Part shown: positions 1 through 8,670 of the stretch, piece by piece
How positions within the stretch are numbered: the first letter of the stretch is position 1
Layout of the letters: every line of letters begins with the position of its first letter
DNA from: UBA2040 sp041674745
GTDB lineage: Bacteria > Bacteroidota > Bacteroidia > Flavobacteriales_D > Crocinitomicaceae
Direction of reading: 5' to 3'
Length of the DNA stretch: 64,000 nt
NCBI GenBank assembly: GCA_041674745.1
Contig: JBAYVD010000008.1
Coordinates: forward strand, 77,304 to 141,303
Position numbers and translations under genes: made by a program
The notes under the pieces: model-generated
The model's input: the letters and a program-made list of their open reading frames with translations, nothing else
What the model was told of the DNA's origin: nothing
The model's database searches: none

Positions 1-996
1 AGCAACCTTCTTTGGATTTCACTTGTGTTCGTAAATACTTCATTTTGGGCTCAGGAAACTCCTGTGAAAATTGAAGGTAAAACACAAGGCACAACGTATC
101 ATATAACTTATTTCGATGGCCAAAATCGAAATTTCAAGAAAGCCATAGACAGTTTGTTCCATCTGTTTGATTCATCCGTTTCCACTTACATTCCCAATTC
201 GCTCATTTCAAGAGTGAACGCTGGGGAAGAAAATATTCGAATGGATAAAACGTTCAAAAAATGCTTTAAAACCGCGAAAAAAATTTGGAAAGAAACGGAA
301 GGTGCGTTTGATCCTACGGTCTTTCCATTGGTTAATGCCTGGGGTTTTGGCCCACAGCGAAAAGACAAAATTGAGCAAAAAAAGCTGGACAGTTTGTTGC
401 AATTTGTGGGATTCGAAAAAGTTCGATTGATTGGAAACAAAATTAAAAAACAAGACCCTCGTGTAGCGTTGGATTTTAATAGTTTTGCCCAAGGTTACAG
501 TGTTGACATCATAGCCCATTTTTTAGAATTGAAAAACATAAAAGTCTATTTGGTTGAAATTGGCGGAGAAGTCTACGCAAAAGGAATTAAACCGAATCAA
601 AAAAAATGGACCATAGGAATTGAAAAACCATTTGAAAACCAAGATGAAAACCCGCTGATTGCCGTGGCTGAATTGAATAAAAAAGCCTTAGCAACATCAG
701 GTGATTACCGCAAATTTACCATCATTGATGGTTATAAATTTGCCCACATCATCAATCCAAAAACAGGAATTCCTGTGAAAAGCAATTTATTGAGTGTTTC
801 TGTTTTCGCAGACGATTGTATAACCGCTGACGCTTATGCTACGGCTTTAATGGTAATGGGATTAGAACAGTCGAAAACGTTCTTAAAGTCACATACATCC
901 ATACAAGTTTATTTGATCTATTCCGATGATCTGGGTCAATTTCATGTCTATGAAACCGAAAAAATAAATACAATCATTAAAAATATTACTGAATAA
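1..996 (+). CDS. apbE: FAD:protein FMN transferase (ApbE family), 5' end outside window
   Basis: ApbE enzymes use FAD to attach FMN covalently to Thr/Ser of exported flavoproteins, outside the cytoplasmic membrane. The reading frame is open from base 1. The first GTG is at 25, but the codons before it continue a hydrophobic signal-like stretch (SNLLWISLVFV), so the true start probably lies upstream of the window. Family motifs are visible: a GDYRKF region, then HIINPKTG at about residues 243-250, and a downstream ADDCITADAYATAL segment carrying the metal-binding Asp and Thr typical of ApbE. The downstream convergent gene encodes a DUF2271 protein, a family often found with ApbE. Family assignment is firm; the flavoprotein it serves is not in the window. 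Confidence 0.93.
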   Translation, partial: SNLLWISLVFVNTSFWAQETPVKIEGKTQGTTYHITYFDGQNRNFKKAIDSLFHLFDSSVSTYIPNSLISRVNAGEENIRMDKTFKKCFKTAKKIWKETEGAFDPTVFPLVNAWGFGPQRKDKIEQKKLDSLLQFVGFEKVRLIGNKIKKQDPRVALDFNSFAQGYSVDIIAHFLELKNIKVYLVEIGGEVYAKGIKPNQKKWTIGIEKPFENQDENPLIAVAELNKKALATSGDYRKFTIIDGYKFAHIINPKTGIPVKSNLLSVSVFADDCITADAYATALMVMGLEQSKTFLKSHTSIQVYLIYSDDLGQFHVYETEKINTIIKNITE

Positions 997-1026
997 AAAA
1001 AAGCATCCTTTTTGGGGATGCTTTTT
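997..1026. terminator. Bidirectional terminator between convergent genes
   Basis: Stem AAGCATCC (1001-1008) pairs with GGATGCTT (1016-1023), flanked by A-run and T-run, so it can serve both apbE (+) and the facing DUF2271 gene (-). Confidence 0.8.
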
Positions 1027-1045
1027 AAACTATTTAATCTAGAAC

Positions 1046-1903
1046 TTATTTGCTCAAAACAACATGGTAATTCGTTACACGGCCATTTTGGTTTGAAACA
1101 CTAAACATATAAATTCCTTCATTAAAATTTGATAAATCAATTTGTTCTGTTTGCCCGTTGGAAGCAACTTCTTTTTTGAAAACCAACATGCCCAAAGTAT
1201 TGAAAACTTCAATCATTTTTACGTTTTCATTCGATTCCACCGTAAAGATTCCAGCAGATGGATTGGGATAAATCGTAGCAATCGCTAAATCAGCTTCAGT
1301 TTCTTCAATTCCAGCAACGGTATTCGGATTCCAATCCAAAACAACTGTGTTGATGTAATTATCACCAGCAGGAGTTTGGTGGTCAGGAGCAGGACCTTTT
1401 GTAAAGGAGAAGCTAATGATTTCATTGTGGTTGTTGCTACCAGCATCATGCCATGAACTTTCAACCCAAACTTTGTAAACACCATCCGGAACAACAACTC
1501 CGTTCACTGAACCAGAAACATTTTGTCCATCCCAGGTCACCGTTTTAGTTCCGTATGCTGTTGGAGATGTACTTGCTCCTCTAGTGGCACCTGTAGTGGC
1601 ATCTGTAACGTTGCAATTTGCACTTGTAGCATTGCCTGCTGTACCTCCAGCCTTTACAGCCCATGTTGGTAAATGATCTTTGGTCGAACTACCAACAAAT
1701 CGGTAACGCGTTTTAATAAAATTACCTGATGCATCTTCAATCCACACAGCCAATACATTTTTCACTCCTTGGTTCAAGGAAGGAGTTGTTGGTTGGGGTT
1801 GTGTGTACGTAAACGTCAGTGTACCTGGAGTTTGGGCTAACGTTGACCCACCTAGGCATAGAAATCCCAGAGTGGTAAGTAGGAAATAAAAATTGTTTTT
1901 CAT
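1046..1903 (-). CDS. DUF2271 protein with T9SS type A sorting domain
   Basis: Secreted 285-residue protein. An N-terminal signal peptide of about 23 residues ends near TLAQ. The middle (about 25-190) matches the DUF2271 pattern: a TYTQPQP opening, a WIED segment, then TRYRFVG and TWDG. The last ~80 residues form a T9SS type A sorting domain, opening with IYPNPSAG and ending with an FNEGIYMFSV-type segment. The protein should therefore cross the outer membrane through type IX secretion. DUF2271 proteins are frequently neighbours of ApbE and PepSY flavoprotein genes; this one is convergent with apbE and shares its terminator. Biochemical role unknown. Confidence 0.85.
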   Translation of the reverse strand: MKNNFYFLLTTLGFLCLGGSTLAQTPGTLTFTYTQPQPTTPSLNQGVKNVLAVWIEDASGNFIKTRYRFVGSSTKDHLPTWAVKAGGTAGNATSANCNVTDATTGATRGASTSPTAYGTKTVTWDGQNVSGSVNGVVVPDGVYKVWVESSWHDAGSNNHNEIISFSFTKGPAPDHQTPAGDNYINTVVLDWNPNTVAGIEETEADLAIATIYPNPSAGIFTVESNENVKMIEVFNTLGMLVFKKEVASNGQTEQIDLSNFNEGIYMFSVSNQNGRVTNYHVVLSK

Positions 1904-1938
1904 TGTTCTTTTTATTAGTTATTAATATATGAGTTAAG

Positions 1939-1946
1939 CAAAGATA
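1939..1946 (-). promoter_or_regulatory. Bacteroidota -7 promoter box of the DUF2271 gene
   Basis: CAAAGATA on the plus strand reads TATCTTTG on the minus strand, a perfect TAnnTTTG box, 35 bases before the ATG. A clear -33 TTTG is not seen. Confidence 0.6.
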
Positions 1947-2042
1947 GAATATTACTATAAAATAACGAAAAATATTTTTCAACGACATGAAAGTGAAAGA
2001 TTTAACTGATCTAAAACAACCCATTAAATTCAATATTGTGCA

Positions 2043-2078
2043 AAAAAAAAAGAGACCGCATTTACGGTCTCTTTTTTT
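2043..2078. terminator. Terminator downstream of the FKBP operon
   Basis: AGAGACCG (2051-2058) pairs with CGGTCTCT (2065-2072), with A-run before and T-run after. It lies just past the stop of the minus-strand FKBP lipoprotein gene. Confidence 0.85.
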
Positions 2079-2094
2079 AATTTTTCAAATAAAA

Positions 2095-3024
2095 CTACTG
2101 AGGCATTCCTTGCATTTGCATTTCAGGTTGTGCTTTTTTAAGACTTCCTTTTGGCCCGAAATCATTTAATTCAATATAGAATGTCAATGACTCACAATTG
2201 CGTTGCTCTCCATAAGCCAAACTCCAAGGGACGAAAATTCTGTATTTACCTCCTTTTTTCATTTGTTGGAAAGACATGGTCCACCCTTGAATTACTTCAC
2301 CTAGATTCATAGCCGGTAAATCCGTTCCTCGTTGTGCTTTGTAGTCGAAAGAATTTTCAACGGTATCACCTTCTGCGCTCGTCAAAATATAATTCACTAC
2401 TATATCGTCTGTTGCTGTTGGTGAGCCACCCGTTCCTTCAGAAATTGTCTCTAAAATGATACCACCATCAATCGTTCTTGTATTCGGACGTTTTTTGGCA
2501 GCCGCCATCATTTTAGTACCACTTTTCTTGTTGATTGAAACCAAGAAATCTTTCATCATGGTCATGCTCACTTGCTTGTCCATCAACGTATCTTTTTTCA
2601 ACAATGCATGACGGAAACCGATTTTTGCTAATTCCACATCAATTTCATTCCAAACACCTTTTTTGTTCCATCCCGTATAGAATACAGAACCAGCGATACG
2701 GCCAATACAATGAGAGCCCAATTTTACATAATTCGTATCAAAATCCTGACCATAAGGCCCGTACAATTTTGTCAACGCATTTCTACAATCTGCATCTACA
2801 GCTTCTTTGTCATTTAGGTTGCTATTGAAGCCCAAAACAATTTCGTCAAAATTTAAACGATCCAAATTTGGATCACCTGCTTCTGTAATCATTTTTGCTT
2901 GTTCAGCCCCCAAACTATAAGACAATTTGTCTTTGAAAGTTTTCAATTCAACTTTCTCTTCTGCATCTTTGCTACTGCAACTCACCACTACCGCGGCAAT
3001 TGCTAAAAATAAGGCGATTCTCAT
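2095..3024 (-). CDS. FKBP-type peptidyl-prolyl isomerase-like lipoprotein (degenerate FKBP domain)
   Basis: A 309-residue protein with a lipoprotein signal (lipobox near VVSC, Cys16), so probably periplasmic and membrane-anchored. It has an FKBP_N-like helical region (about 30-180) and a C-terminal FKBP domain (about 190-295). The domain keeps the GEVIQGWTMSFQQM and LAYGE segments, but the strand that normally carries the active-site Phe-Asp of FKBP12 reads GDTVENSF, so that pair looks lost. This suggests weak or no isomerase activity and perhaps a chaperone role. The start overlaps the stop of the upstream FKBP gene as ATGA, implying translational coupling. Family is firm, activity uncertain. 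Confidence 0.85.
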   Translation of the reverse strand: MRIALFLAIAAVVVSCSSKDAEEKVELKTFKDKLSYSLGAEQAKMITEAGDPNLDRLNFDEIVLGFNSNLNDKEAVDADCRNALTKLYGPYGQDFDTNYVKLGSHCIGRIAGSVFYTGWNKKGVWNEIDVELAKIGFRHALLKKDTLMDKQVSMTMMKDFLVSINKKSGTKMMAAAKKRPNTRTIDGGIILETISEGTGGSPTATDDIVVNYILTSAEGDTVENSFDYKAQRGTDLPAMNLGEVIQGWTMSFQQMKKGGKYRIFVPWSLAYGEQRNCESLTFYIELNDFGPKGSLKKAQPEMQMQGMPQ

Positions 3025-3623
3025 GATATAACTTCTAATAATTCTACGTCGAAAACCAACGTCATAAAAGGTTGGATCGGTCCACCTGGATGTGGATGTT
3101 CACCGTACGCCAATTCTTGAGGAATATACAACCGATATTTTGAACCTTCTTTCATCAATTGAAGCGCTTCTGTCCAACCCGGAATCACTTGATTCACACC
3201 GAAAGTAGCAGGAGCATTTCTTTCGATTGAGCTATCAAACACAGTTCCATCCAACAAAGTTCCGTTGTAATGTACTTTTACTTGACTTGTTGCCGATGGT
3301 GATTTTCCTGCACCTTCCTCGATTACTTCATATTGCAACCCAGAAACAGTGGTACTTACCCCCGTTTTCTTGAAGTTTTCCGCCAAGAATTTTTCACCAT
3401 CTTCTTTGTTTACTTTAAACTGCTCCATCACAGCGACAGATAAATAATTTTGAATGATGTCGTTGGCTTGTTCTGGTGTGTACGCAGACGGTTTACCTTG
3501 AAACACATCATTGATCGCTTCGGCCATTATCTCTGGCGAAATTCCTTGTAAATTTTGTTGCATTAAACTACCGGCAAGACTCATGCCTACACAGTAACTT
3601 ACTGCTTTAATTTCTTCTGTCAT
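3021..3623 (-). CDS. FKBP-type peptidyl-prolyl cis-trans isomerase
   Basis: A 200-residue protein without an obvious signal peptide. An FKBP_N-like segment (about 1-90) precedes a canonical FKBP domain (about 100-198). The domain has VKVHYNGTLLDGTVFDSS with the Phe-Asp pair, VIPGWTEALQLM, LAYGE, and a TLVFDVELLEV end. It resembles FkpA/FklB/Mip-type isomerases, which speed proline isomerisation during folding. It is the first gene of a two-gene operon and overlaps the lipoprotein FKBP gene by four bases (ATGA). A TATCTTTG box lies 16 bases before its ATG. Confidence 0.92.
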   Translation of the reverse strand: MTEEIKAVSYCVGMSLAGSLMQQNLQGISPEIMAEAINDVFQGKPSAYTPEQANDIIQNYLSVAVMEQFKVNKEDGEKFLAENFKKTGVSTTVSGLQYEVIEEGAGKSPSATSQVKVHYNGTLLDGTVFDSSIERNAPATFGVNQVIPGWTEALQLMKEGSKYRLYIPQELAYGEHPHPGGPIQPFMTLVFDVELLEVIS

Positions 3624-3639
3624 CCTACTTTTTTTTTGG

Positions 3640-3647
3640 CAAAGATA
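3640..3647 (-). promoter_or_regulatory. Promoter -7 box for the FKBP operon
   Basis: CAAAGATA (TATCTTTG on the minus strand) is a perfect TAnnTTTG match, 16 bases upstream of the ATG at 3623. Confidence 0.6.
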
Positions 3648-3908
3648 ATCAAATTATGAGTTGTGTATAGTGAACGAAGACTTGAGTTGCCGATTCTTTT
3701 TTCGCTTCACTTTCTACTGGTTTATAGCGCTATTTGATATTGCAATACAACCATATTTTTCCGGCATACTTCAACGTTTACGCCACTTAAATTTTGAACC
3801 ACCGAACGGTTTAGCCAACCATATGCCAACCACATGAAAAACCGAGATTTCTTGCTACAATTGTAAGACAGGAAACAAGACTTGAATTAAATTAAGAAAC
3901 TATAAACG
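3648..3908. other. Intergenic region without a recognisable gene
   Basis: About 260 bases between the FKBP promoter and the 3' end of the nuclease-like gene. No ORF of useful length, RNA fold or terminator was recognised. A short imperfect direct repeat (AACCATATGCC / AACCACATG) lies near 3818-3837. Confidence 0.4.
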
Positions 3909-5657
3909 TTATTTCATGACTTTCAGCACCAGACTACCTTCTCCCGTGCGCAATTCCACAAAATAAACACCTTTCGGCAAAAAGGATGAATCGATTGTAT
4001 AGGTAACCTTTCCTTCTAGTAAGCCATTTTGTAAATGAATGAGTTCTTTGCCCATGCAATCACTCACTAGGATGGATTTGAAGGAAATATTTTGGTCAGA
4101 ATTGTTCAACAAATTTAGTTGATTAGCAATGGGATTCGGAACAATCTTGATGTCGTTGGAGGCTTTTATCTTTTCCAGTAAACTAGCTTGACCTAAAATA
4201 TCAATGTCTATTTGTATCGAACAATTACCAGCATCGGTAATCACACAGGTATAGTTGCCAGCGCACAGATTGATGGCCGTTTGGGTCGTTTGATTCAAGG
4301 GGTCATTCCAAGCATACGAATAAGTTCCCTGACCTCCGCTGACCAAAACCGTAGCTTGTCCATCACATCCACTATTCACAGCAACCGGAAAGACACTTGC
4401 CGACAAACTTGGTTTGGAGCCGATTTCAAAACAAACCGTATCCTGAAGATTATTTGCATCCGTCACAATCACACAATAGCTACCCGCGATTAAATTAGTT
4501 GCCGTTGCGGTCGTTTGATTTCCTGTATTGGCATCCCATTCATAACTAAATGGCGCAGTTCCATAAAGCGGTGTAACACTCGCAATTCCATCAGTTGAAC
4601 CAGCGCACAAAGGACCATTCGTTGCATAAGTCAATCCCAAACCGTTCGTAATTGGAAGATTTACTTTCAATTTTAAAGTAACAGGCAAATGGTCGGATTG
4701 ATAAAACAAAGCACGCTTTACACTATCGGGGTATTGCGTCGTAAATGGCGCGGCTAAAATATTGGAATTGAAGTGTTGACCGTCATTTCCTATTGCCTTA
4801 TAAGAACTCGAAATAAACTTCAGATGATCCGAACCTGATAAGATATTTTCCGTTAGGAGAATTTGATCAAAACGATCGTCCAATCCTCCTGTGGAACCGC
4901 AGGCGTAACTTCCACTTGTTCTGGGTGATTGCGTATGAATGGCCGCAAAACTTCCATTGTTATTCCAATTTCCGGGTGAAGCGATCGGATCAAAAAATGG
5001 TTTGGACCCACCAGTGATTAAATTTTGATAACATGGCTCATTGGCACTGTACACATTCATATCCCCACAAATAATGTAATTGTGCATCGAAGGTCGAGCA
5101 TCAATATTCGTTCGAAATGTTTGCGTTTGTTGCGCTCGGGTGATTTGATCAGTAGCCGTATTCCCTGCTTTTAAATGAGACATGCAAATATCAATAAAAA
5201 CCGTATCTCGGTGATTTCCTAAATTTGAGTCGATAACATAAAGTGTGTAATGATTGATATCTCTGGAAGACGTTTGAATGGGCGTTTGGCGTAAAAAAAT
5301 CAATTTATCAGCATTGTAATACAATGCATTGTTCAAAGCGCCTCCACCGCCTATGGAAGCTTGAAAAGGCGCCATTTGATAGTGAATGGTGCCAAAAACA
5401 TTCAAAGATCTTGTCAATACACTATCTGCGCCTGCTTTCGCTTGAATTTCACAGGCTACGAAAATATCTGGTTTCAAATAACCTAGAATTTTCCGTAAAG
5501 TATCTGTCCTATTGATTGGATTGATATTCGACGTGCCACAGTCATTTCTTCCATCCGGAAAATTCAAAAGATTGTACGAAACAATCGTTAAAGTGTCATT
5601 TTGAGAATAGGAAAAACTTGCTGAAAAGAACAAAAATAAAAGGACCAAAATTTTCAT
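3909..5657 (-). CDS. Secreted endonuclease/exonuclease/phosphatase-fold protein with T9SS sorting domain
   Basis: A 582-residue protein starting at MKILVLLFLFF; the frame extends 13 codons further but the signal peptide fixes this start. After cleavage near SYSQ, residues ~20-335 carry an EEP (DNase I-like) fold: IVSYNLLNFPDGRND at the start, VACEIQ with the metal-binding Glu, GDMNVYS in the middle and SDHLPVTLKL at the end. Two SprB-like repeat segments follow (about 355-520; YSYAW-type repeats on a Cys frame), then a T9SS type A sorting domain with VPNPIANQ and LPKGVYFVELR. Likely an exported nuclease or phosphodiesterase; substrate unknown. A TAnnTTTG box lies exactly four bases before the ATG. 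Confidence 0.88.
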   Translation of the reverse strand: MKILVLLFLFFSASFSYSQNDTLTIVSYNLLNFPDGRNDCGTSNINPINRTDTLRKILGYLKPDIFVACEIQAKAGADSVLTRSLNVFGTIHYQMAPFQASIGGGGALNNALYYNADKLIFLRQTPIQTSSRDINHYTLYVIDSNLGNHRDTVFIDICMSHLKAGNTATDQITRAQQTQTFRTNIDARPSMHNYIICGDMNVYSANEPCYQNLITGGSKPFFDPIASPGNWNNNGSFAAIHTQSPRTSGSYACGSTGGLDDRFDQILLTENILSGSDHLKFISSSYKAIGNDGQHFNSNILAAPFTTQYPDSVKRALFYQSDHLPVTLKLKVNLPITNGLGLTYATNGPLCAGSTDGIASVTPLYGTAPFSYEWDANTGNQTTATATNLIAGSYCVIVTDANNLQDTVCFEIGSKPSLSASVFPVAVNSGCDGQATVLVSGGQGTYSYAWNDPLNQTTQTAINLCAGNYTCVITDAGNCSIQIDIDILGQASLLEKIKASNDIKIVPNPIANQLNLLNNSDQNISFKSILVSDCMGKELIHLQNGLLEGKVTYTIDSSFLPKGVYFVELRTGEGSLVLKVMK

Positions 5658-5661
5658 ACCG

Positions 5662-5669
5662 CAAAAATA
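5662..5669 (-). promoter_or_regulatory. TAnnTTTG box four bases from ATG (leaderless candidate)
   Basis: CAAAAATA reads TATTTTTG on the minus strand and ends four bases before the ATG at 5657. The expected transcription start would coincide with the start codon. Confidence 0.5.
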
Positions 5670-5702
5670 CGACCTTCCAAGCGGATTCAATACCAATAAA
5701 AC

Positions 5703-6461
5703 TTAATTATAGGGTTTCAGCGCTAAAGTCCAATCGTAGGGTAAAAATTCCAGTTCTTTATCCAGATTAACTTTGGTGAGAATACCATACTGCACCAAGA
5801 ATTTTAGAATCCCTTTTTTCCCACCGAAATCAGCGCGAAACCAAGAGAAAAGTACTGGAACCTTGACTTTATCATTTTCGATTACACAATATTTCTTCAA
5901 ATAAGTTGAAACACTTTTATCCAATTCATTATCAATGTTCTCCGTATGATAGGGAACAATCGATGGACAACTCAACGCACCACAGTTCAGCGCGTAATGA
6001 ATTCTCGGATCCAAAGTACGAATGCGCATTTGACGTTCAAATTTGGAAACCCAAAACTTACCAAAGTATCCCAAACTTAATTTCGATTTTGATCGGCGCA
6101 AAATACCATGTTCCACGATATCAAAACTTAAAACTTCTCCGGCTATTATAAATAATTTTGCTTTAAAAAAAGATCCTCGGTCTTCAAATAGTTTCGGATT
6201 TTTCTTTAAAACGTGCTGGATGTTGCTGTTGTAAATATTGATCCAAAAAGCTAAATTTTTCTCGTCTGAATTGAGTTCTCGATTTAATGCTATTGGGTCC
6301 AATTGAGCCAGTTCATTTGACAATCCTTCTGCTTCGGAAGTTGCATTATTCATTACAGCATAAAAAAAATCGATGGATAGTTGTTCTGCTCTGTTGTCAA
6401 CTTGAGCATAGAAACTTTCTGTCAAGAAAAATAGTAAAATGAAGCAAATAGAAAATCTCAT
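5703..6461 (-). CDS. DUF547 domain-containing secreted protein
   Basis: A 252-residue protein with a cleavable signal peptide (about 19 residues, ending SFYAQ). DUF547 hallmarks are present: NLAFWINIYN, FDIVEHGILR, DPRIHYALNCGALSCP and a YHTENIDNELD region. The conserved Cys-Gly-Ala-Leu-Ser-Cys-Pro block suggests a Cys-containing active or metal site, but no function is established for the family. It lies upstream of the T9SS nuclease-like gene on the same strand, with about 45 bases between the stop and that gene's ATG, so the two may be co-transcribed as well as read from the internal box. Confidence 0.87.
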   Translation of the reverse strand: MRFSICFILLFFLTESFYAQVDNRAEQLSIDFFYAVMNNATSEAEGLSNELAQLDPIALNRELNSDEKNLAFWINIYNSNIQHVLKKNPKLFEDRGSFFKAKLFIIAGEVLSFDIVEHGILRRSKSKLSLGYFGKFWVSKFERQMRIRTLDPRIHYALNCGALSCPSIVPYHTENIDNELDKSVSTYLKKYCVIENDKVKVPVLFSWFRADFGGKKGILKFLVQYGILTKVNLDKELEFLPYDWTLALKPYN

Positions 6462-6591
6462 GGGTATTACTTTACAACAGGATTAAAAATCAGATTTATA
6501 TACGCGAAAGTCATACTCCAAGATTTCTTCTACATGGAATACTTTCTTTTAGGATAAGTCGTTAAACCAATAAATTCCTTACCTTAAAGGT

Positions 6592-7362
6592 ATGAAAACT
6601 AAAAAAGATATCGTCGATAATTGGTTGCCTCGCTATACGGGCGAGAGTTTAGAAAACTTTGGAGAATACATTTTAATCTGTAATTTCCAAAACTACGTTG
6701 ACCAATTTGCTGAAAATCATAAGGTAGAAGTCATTGGAAAAGACAAACCGATGTCATGCGCTACCGCGGAAGGAATCACCATTTTAAATTTCGGAATGGG
6801 AAGCGCTTCGGCTGCCACCTGCATGGATTTGTTATCTGCCATCAGCCCAAAAGCAGTTTTGTTTCTTGGAAAATGTGGGGGATTAAAAAAGAAAAATGCA
6901 GTCGGTGATTTTATTTTGCCCATCGCCGCGATTCGTGGCGAAGGAACCAGCAATGATTACCTACCCGCCGAAGTACCTGCTTTGCCTTCGTTTGCTTTGC
7001 AAAAAGCGATATCTACCACGATACGCGATCATTCATTGGATTATTGGACAGGAACTTGCTACACGACCAATCGTCGGGTTTGGGAACACGACAACAAATT
7101 CAAAAAATATTTAAAATCCATCCGTGCCATGGCCATAGATATGGAAACGGCTACGGTATTTACTGTCGGTTTTGCCAATCGAATTCCAACAGGAGCATTG
7201 CTGTTGGTGAGTGATCAACCCATGACACCAGAAGGCGTAAAAACAGATAAAAGTGATTCAAGTGTTACCGCAAATTATGTTCAAACCCATTTACAAATCG
7301 GCATTGAATCCTTGCGGCAATTGATTAACAACGGCGATACGGTGCGTCACCTTCGATTTTAA
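6592..7362 (+). CDS. amn: AMP nucleosidase
   Basis: A 256-residue cytosolic enzyme predicted to hydrolyse AMP to adenine and ribose 5-phosphate in purine turnover. It has the nucleoside phosphorylase fold: a FGMGSASAATCMD phosphoribose-binding loop, FLGKCGGLKK, then AIDMETATVF with the ribose-binding Glu, and LLLVSDQPM with the base-contacting Asp. The length fits the short AMP nucleosidase of Bacteroidota, which lacks the regulatory N-terminal domain of the enterobacterial enzyme. It stands alone, convergent with the mechanosensitive channel gene. An MTA/SAH nucleosidase is an alternative within the fold but fits less well. Confidence 0.85.
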   Translation: MKTKKDIVDNWLPRYTGESLENFGEYILICNFQNYVDQFAENHKVEVIGKDKPMSCATAEGITILNFGMGSASAATCMDLLSAISPKAVLFLGKCGGLKKKNAVGDFILPIAAIRGEGTSNDYLPAEVPALPSFALQKAISTTIRDHSLDYWTGTCYTTNRRVWEHDNKFKKYLKSIRAMAIDMETATVFTVGFANRIPTGALLLVSDQPMTPEGVKTDKSDSSVTANYVQTHLQIGIESLRQLINNGDTVRHLRF

Positions 7363-7368
7363 CGAAGT

Positions 7369-8640
7369 TTAATTTCGAAAGTCTTTTCCCGTTGGTCGTT
7401 CAAAAACAGCTAAATCAAAATAATGGATGACAGAAAATAAATGGTCAAAAATATCGGCTTGAATGCCTTCGTATTCTTCCCATACTTTTGATTTTGAAAA
7501 ACAATAGATTTCCATGGGCATACCGTTTTCGGTGGATTGCAATTGCCGCACCATCAAGTGCATATTTTGATTCACCAATGGATGATTCAAGAGATAATAT
7601 TCAGCATACTTTCGGAACAACCCTAAATTCGTTTGTCGCCGCCCATTGATGGCTTTGTCACCAACAAAACCATGCAATTCATTGTAATCTTCAATTTCCT
7701 TTTGGCGTTTGGGAACAAATTCACTTAGCAATTGAATACCTTGCAAGCGCTCCAGTAATTCCGTATTCGCAAATTTTACGGAATCAATTTGAATGTGAAT
7801 GGGGCGTTTTATTCTTCGTCCATCCGATTCTTGCATACCGCGCCAATTTTTGAACGAATCGGAAATAAAAGCATAGGTAGGAATGGTGGTAATCGTTCGG
7901 TCAAAGTTGCGAATTTTCACGGTTGCCAAGGATATGATTTCAACTTCACCATCGGCACCAAATTTGTCCATGGTCACCCAATCGCCAATGCGCAAAATAT
8001 CGTTGGTAGCAATTTGGATACTTCCGATAAAACCGAGAATAGTATCCTTGAAAACCAAAATCAAAATAGCTGCTGCTGCGCCCATTCCTCCAATAAAATA
8101 CAATGGAGATTGGTTGGTCGCTAAAGACAGCATCGCGATTACAAAAAAGGTACTTACGACTATTTTCGCTACTTGATTGTACGATTGAATCGGCTTATCC
8201 TTGTATTTTTCATTTTCTTGAATGACATCTTGGAGTGCGTTTAATCCACGGCGGATACTGACCATAACCACCATTAAAATTGCCAAATTTACAATAGTCG
8301 ACCAGAACCCTTTTACACCAGGATATTGATAGAAAATTATCGAAAAAAAGTACTCCATAAACATCAAGGGCACCAAATGCGCCAAGGACCGAAACACCTT
8401 GTTGGTAACCAAATGATCGTCCCAGGTAATCGCTGAACGGTCCACCCAAATCGACAAAACGCGCACCAAGATTAACCGTGACAAAAACCACATTCCAATT
8501 GAAATTAGGGCAAACAAAACCAATAATCCCCCTGACCAGTAGATGGAATGTTCATCGTAGCGAAGATTATCAAAAACTTCGATGTCATTTTGCTTGTGTA
8601 AGTAGAAACTTCGGATCAATTGAATGATACTTTCCTTCAT
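7369..8640 (-). CDS. MscS-family mechanosensitive ion channel
   Basis: A 423-residue inner-membrane protein starting at MKESIIQL; the frame extends nine codons upstream, but a TAAATTTG promoter box at 8656-8663 supports this start. About four to five transmembrane helices span residues ~25-210. The pore-lining helix precedes the MscS beta domain (FKDTILGFIGSIQIATNDILRIGDWV). A cytosolic domain with TTIPTYAFISDSFKNWR follows. The length and YbdG-like C-terminus point to the miniconductance subgroup. Such channels open on hypo-osmotic shock. Its 5' end faces the CPBP protease gene. Confidence 0.9.
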   Translation of the reverse strand: MKESIIQLIRSFYLHKQNDIEVFDNLRYDEHSIYWSGGLLVLFALISIGMWFLSRLILVRVLSIWVDRSAITWDDHLVTNKVFRSLAHLVPLMFMEYFFSIIFYQYPGVKGFWSTIVNLAILMVVMVSIRRGLNALQDVIQENEKYKDKPIQSYNQVAKIVVSTFFVIAMLSLATNQSPLYFIGGMGAAAAILILVFKDTILGFIGSIQIATNDILRIGDWVTMDKFGADGEVEIISLATVKIRNFDRTITTIPTYAFISDSFKNWRGMQESDGRRIKRPIHIQIDSVKFANTELLERLQGIQLLSEFVPKRQKEIEDYNELHGFVGDKAINGRRQTNLGLFRKYAEYYLLNHPLVNQNMHLMVRQLQSTENGMPMEIYCFSKSKVWEEYEGIQADIFDHLFSVIHYFDLAVFERPTGKDFRN

Positions 8641-8655
8641 GTTGCTATTTTTATA

Positions 8656-8663
8656 CAAATTTA
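8656..8663 (-). promoter_or_regulatory. Promoter -7 box of the MscS gene
   Basis: CAAATTTA reads TAAATTTG on the minus strand, 15 bases before the ATG at 8640, and decides between the two possible starts. Confidence 0.55.
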
Positions 8664-8670
8664 CCATTTC

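Noticed and set aside
1285..1497. Small frames on the antisense of the T9SS and other large genes
   Set aside because: They overlap well-supported genes in other frames and show no protein-like features of their own.
1987..2169. A 60-codon plus-strand frame around the FKBP terminator
   Set aside because: It runs through a clear terminator and into the end of the FKBP gene; composition is not protein-like.
8620..8670. Longer CPBP protease start at 8620
   Set aside because: It would overlap the divergent MscS gene and its promoter; the TTG at 8671 fits better, though this is not certain.
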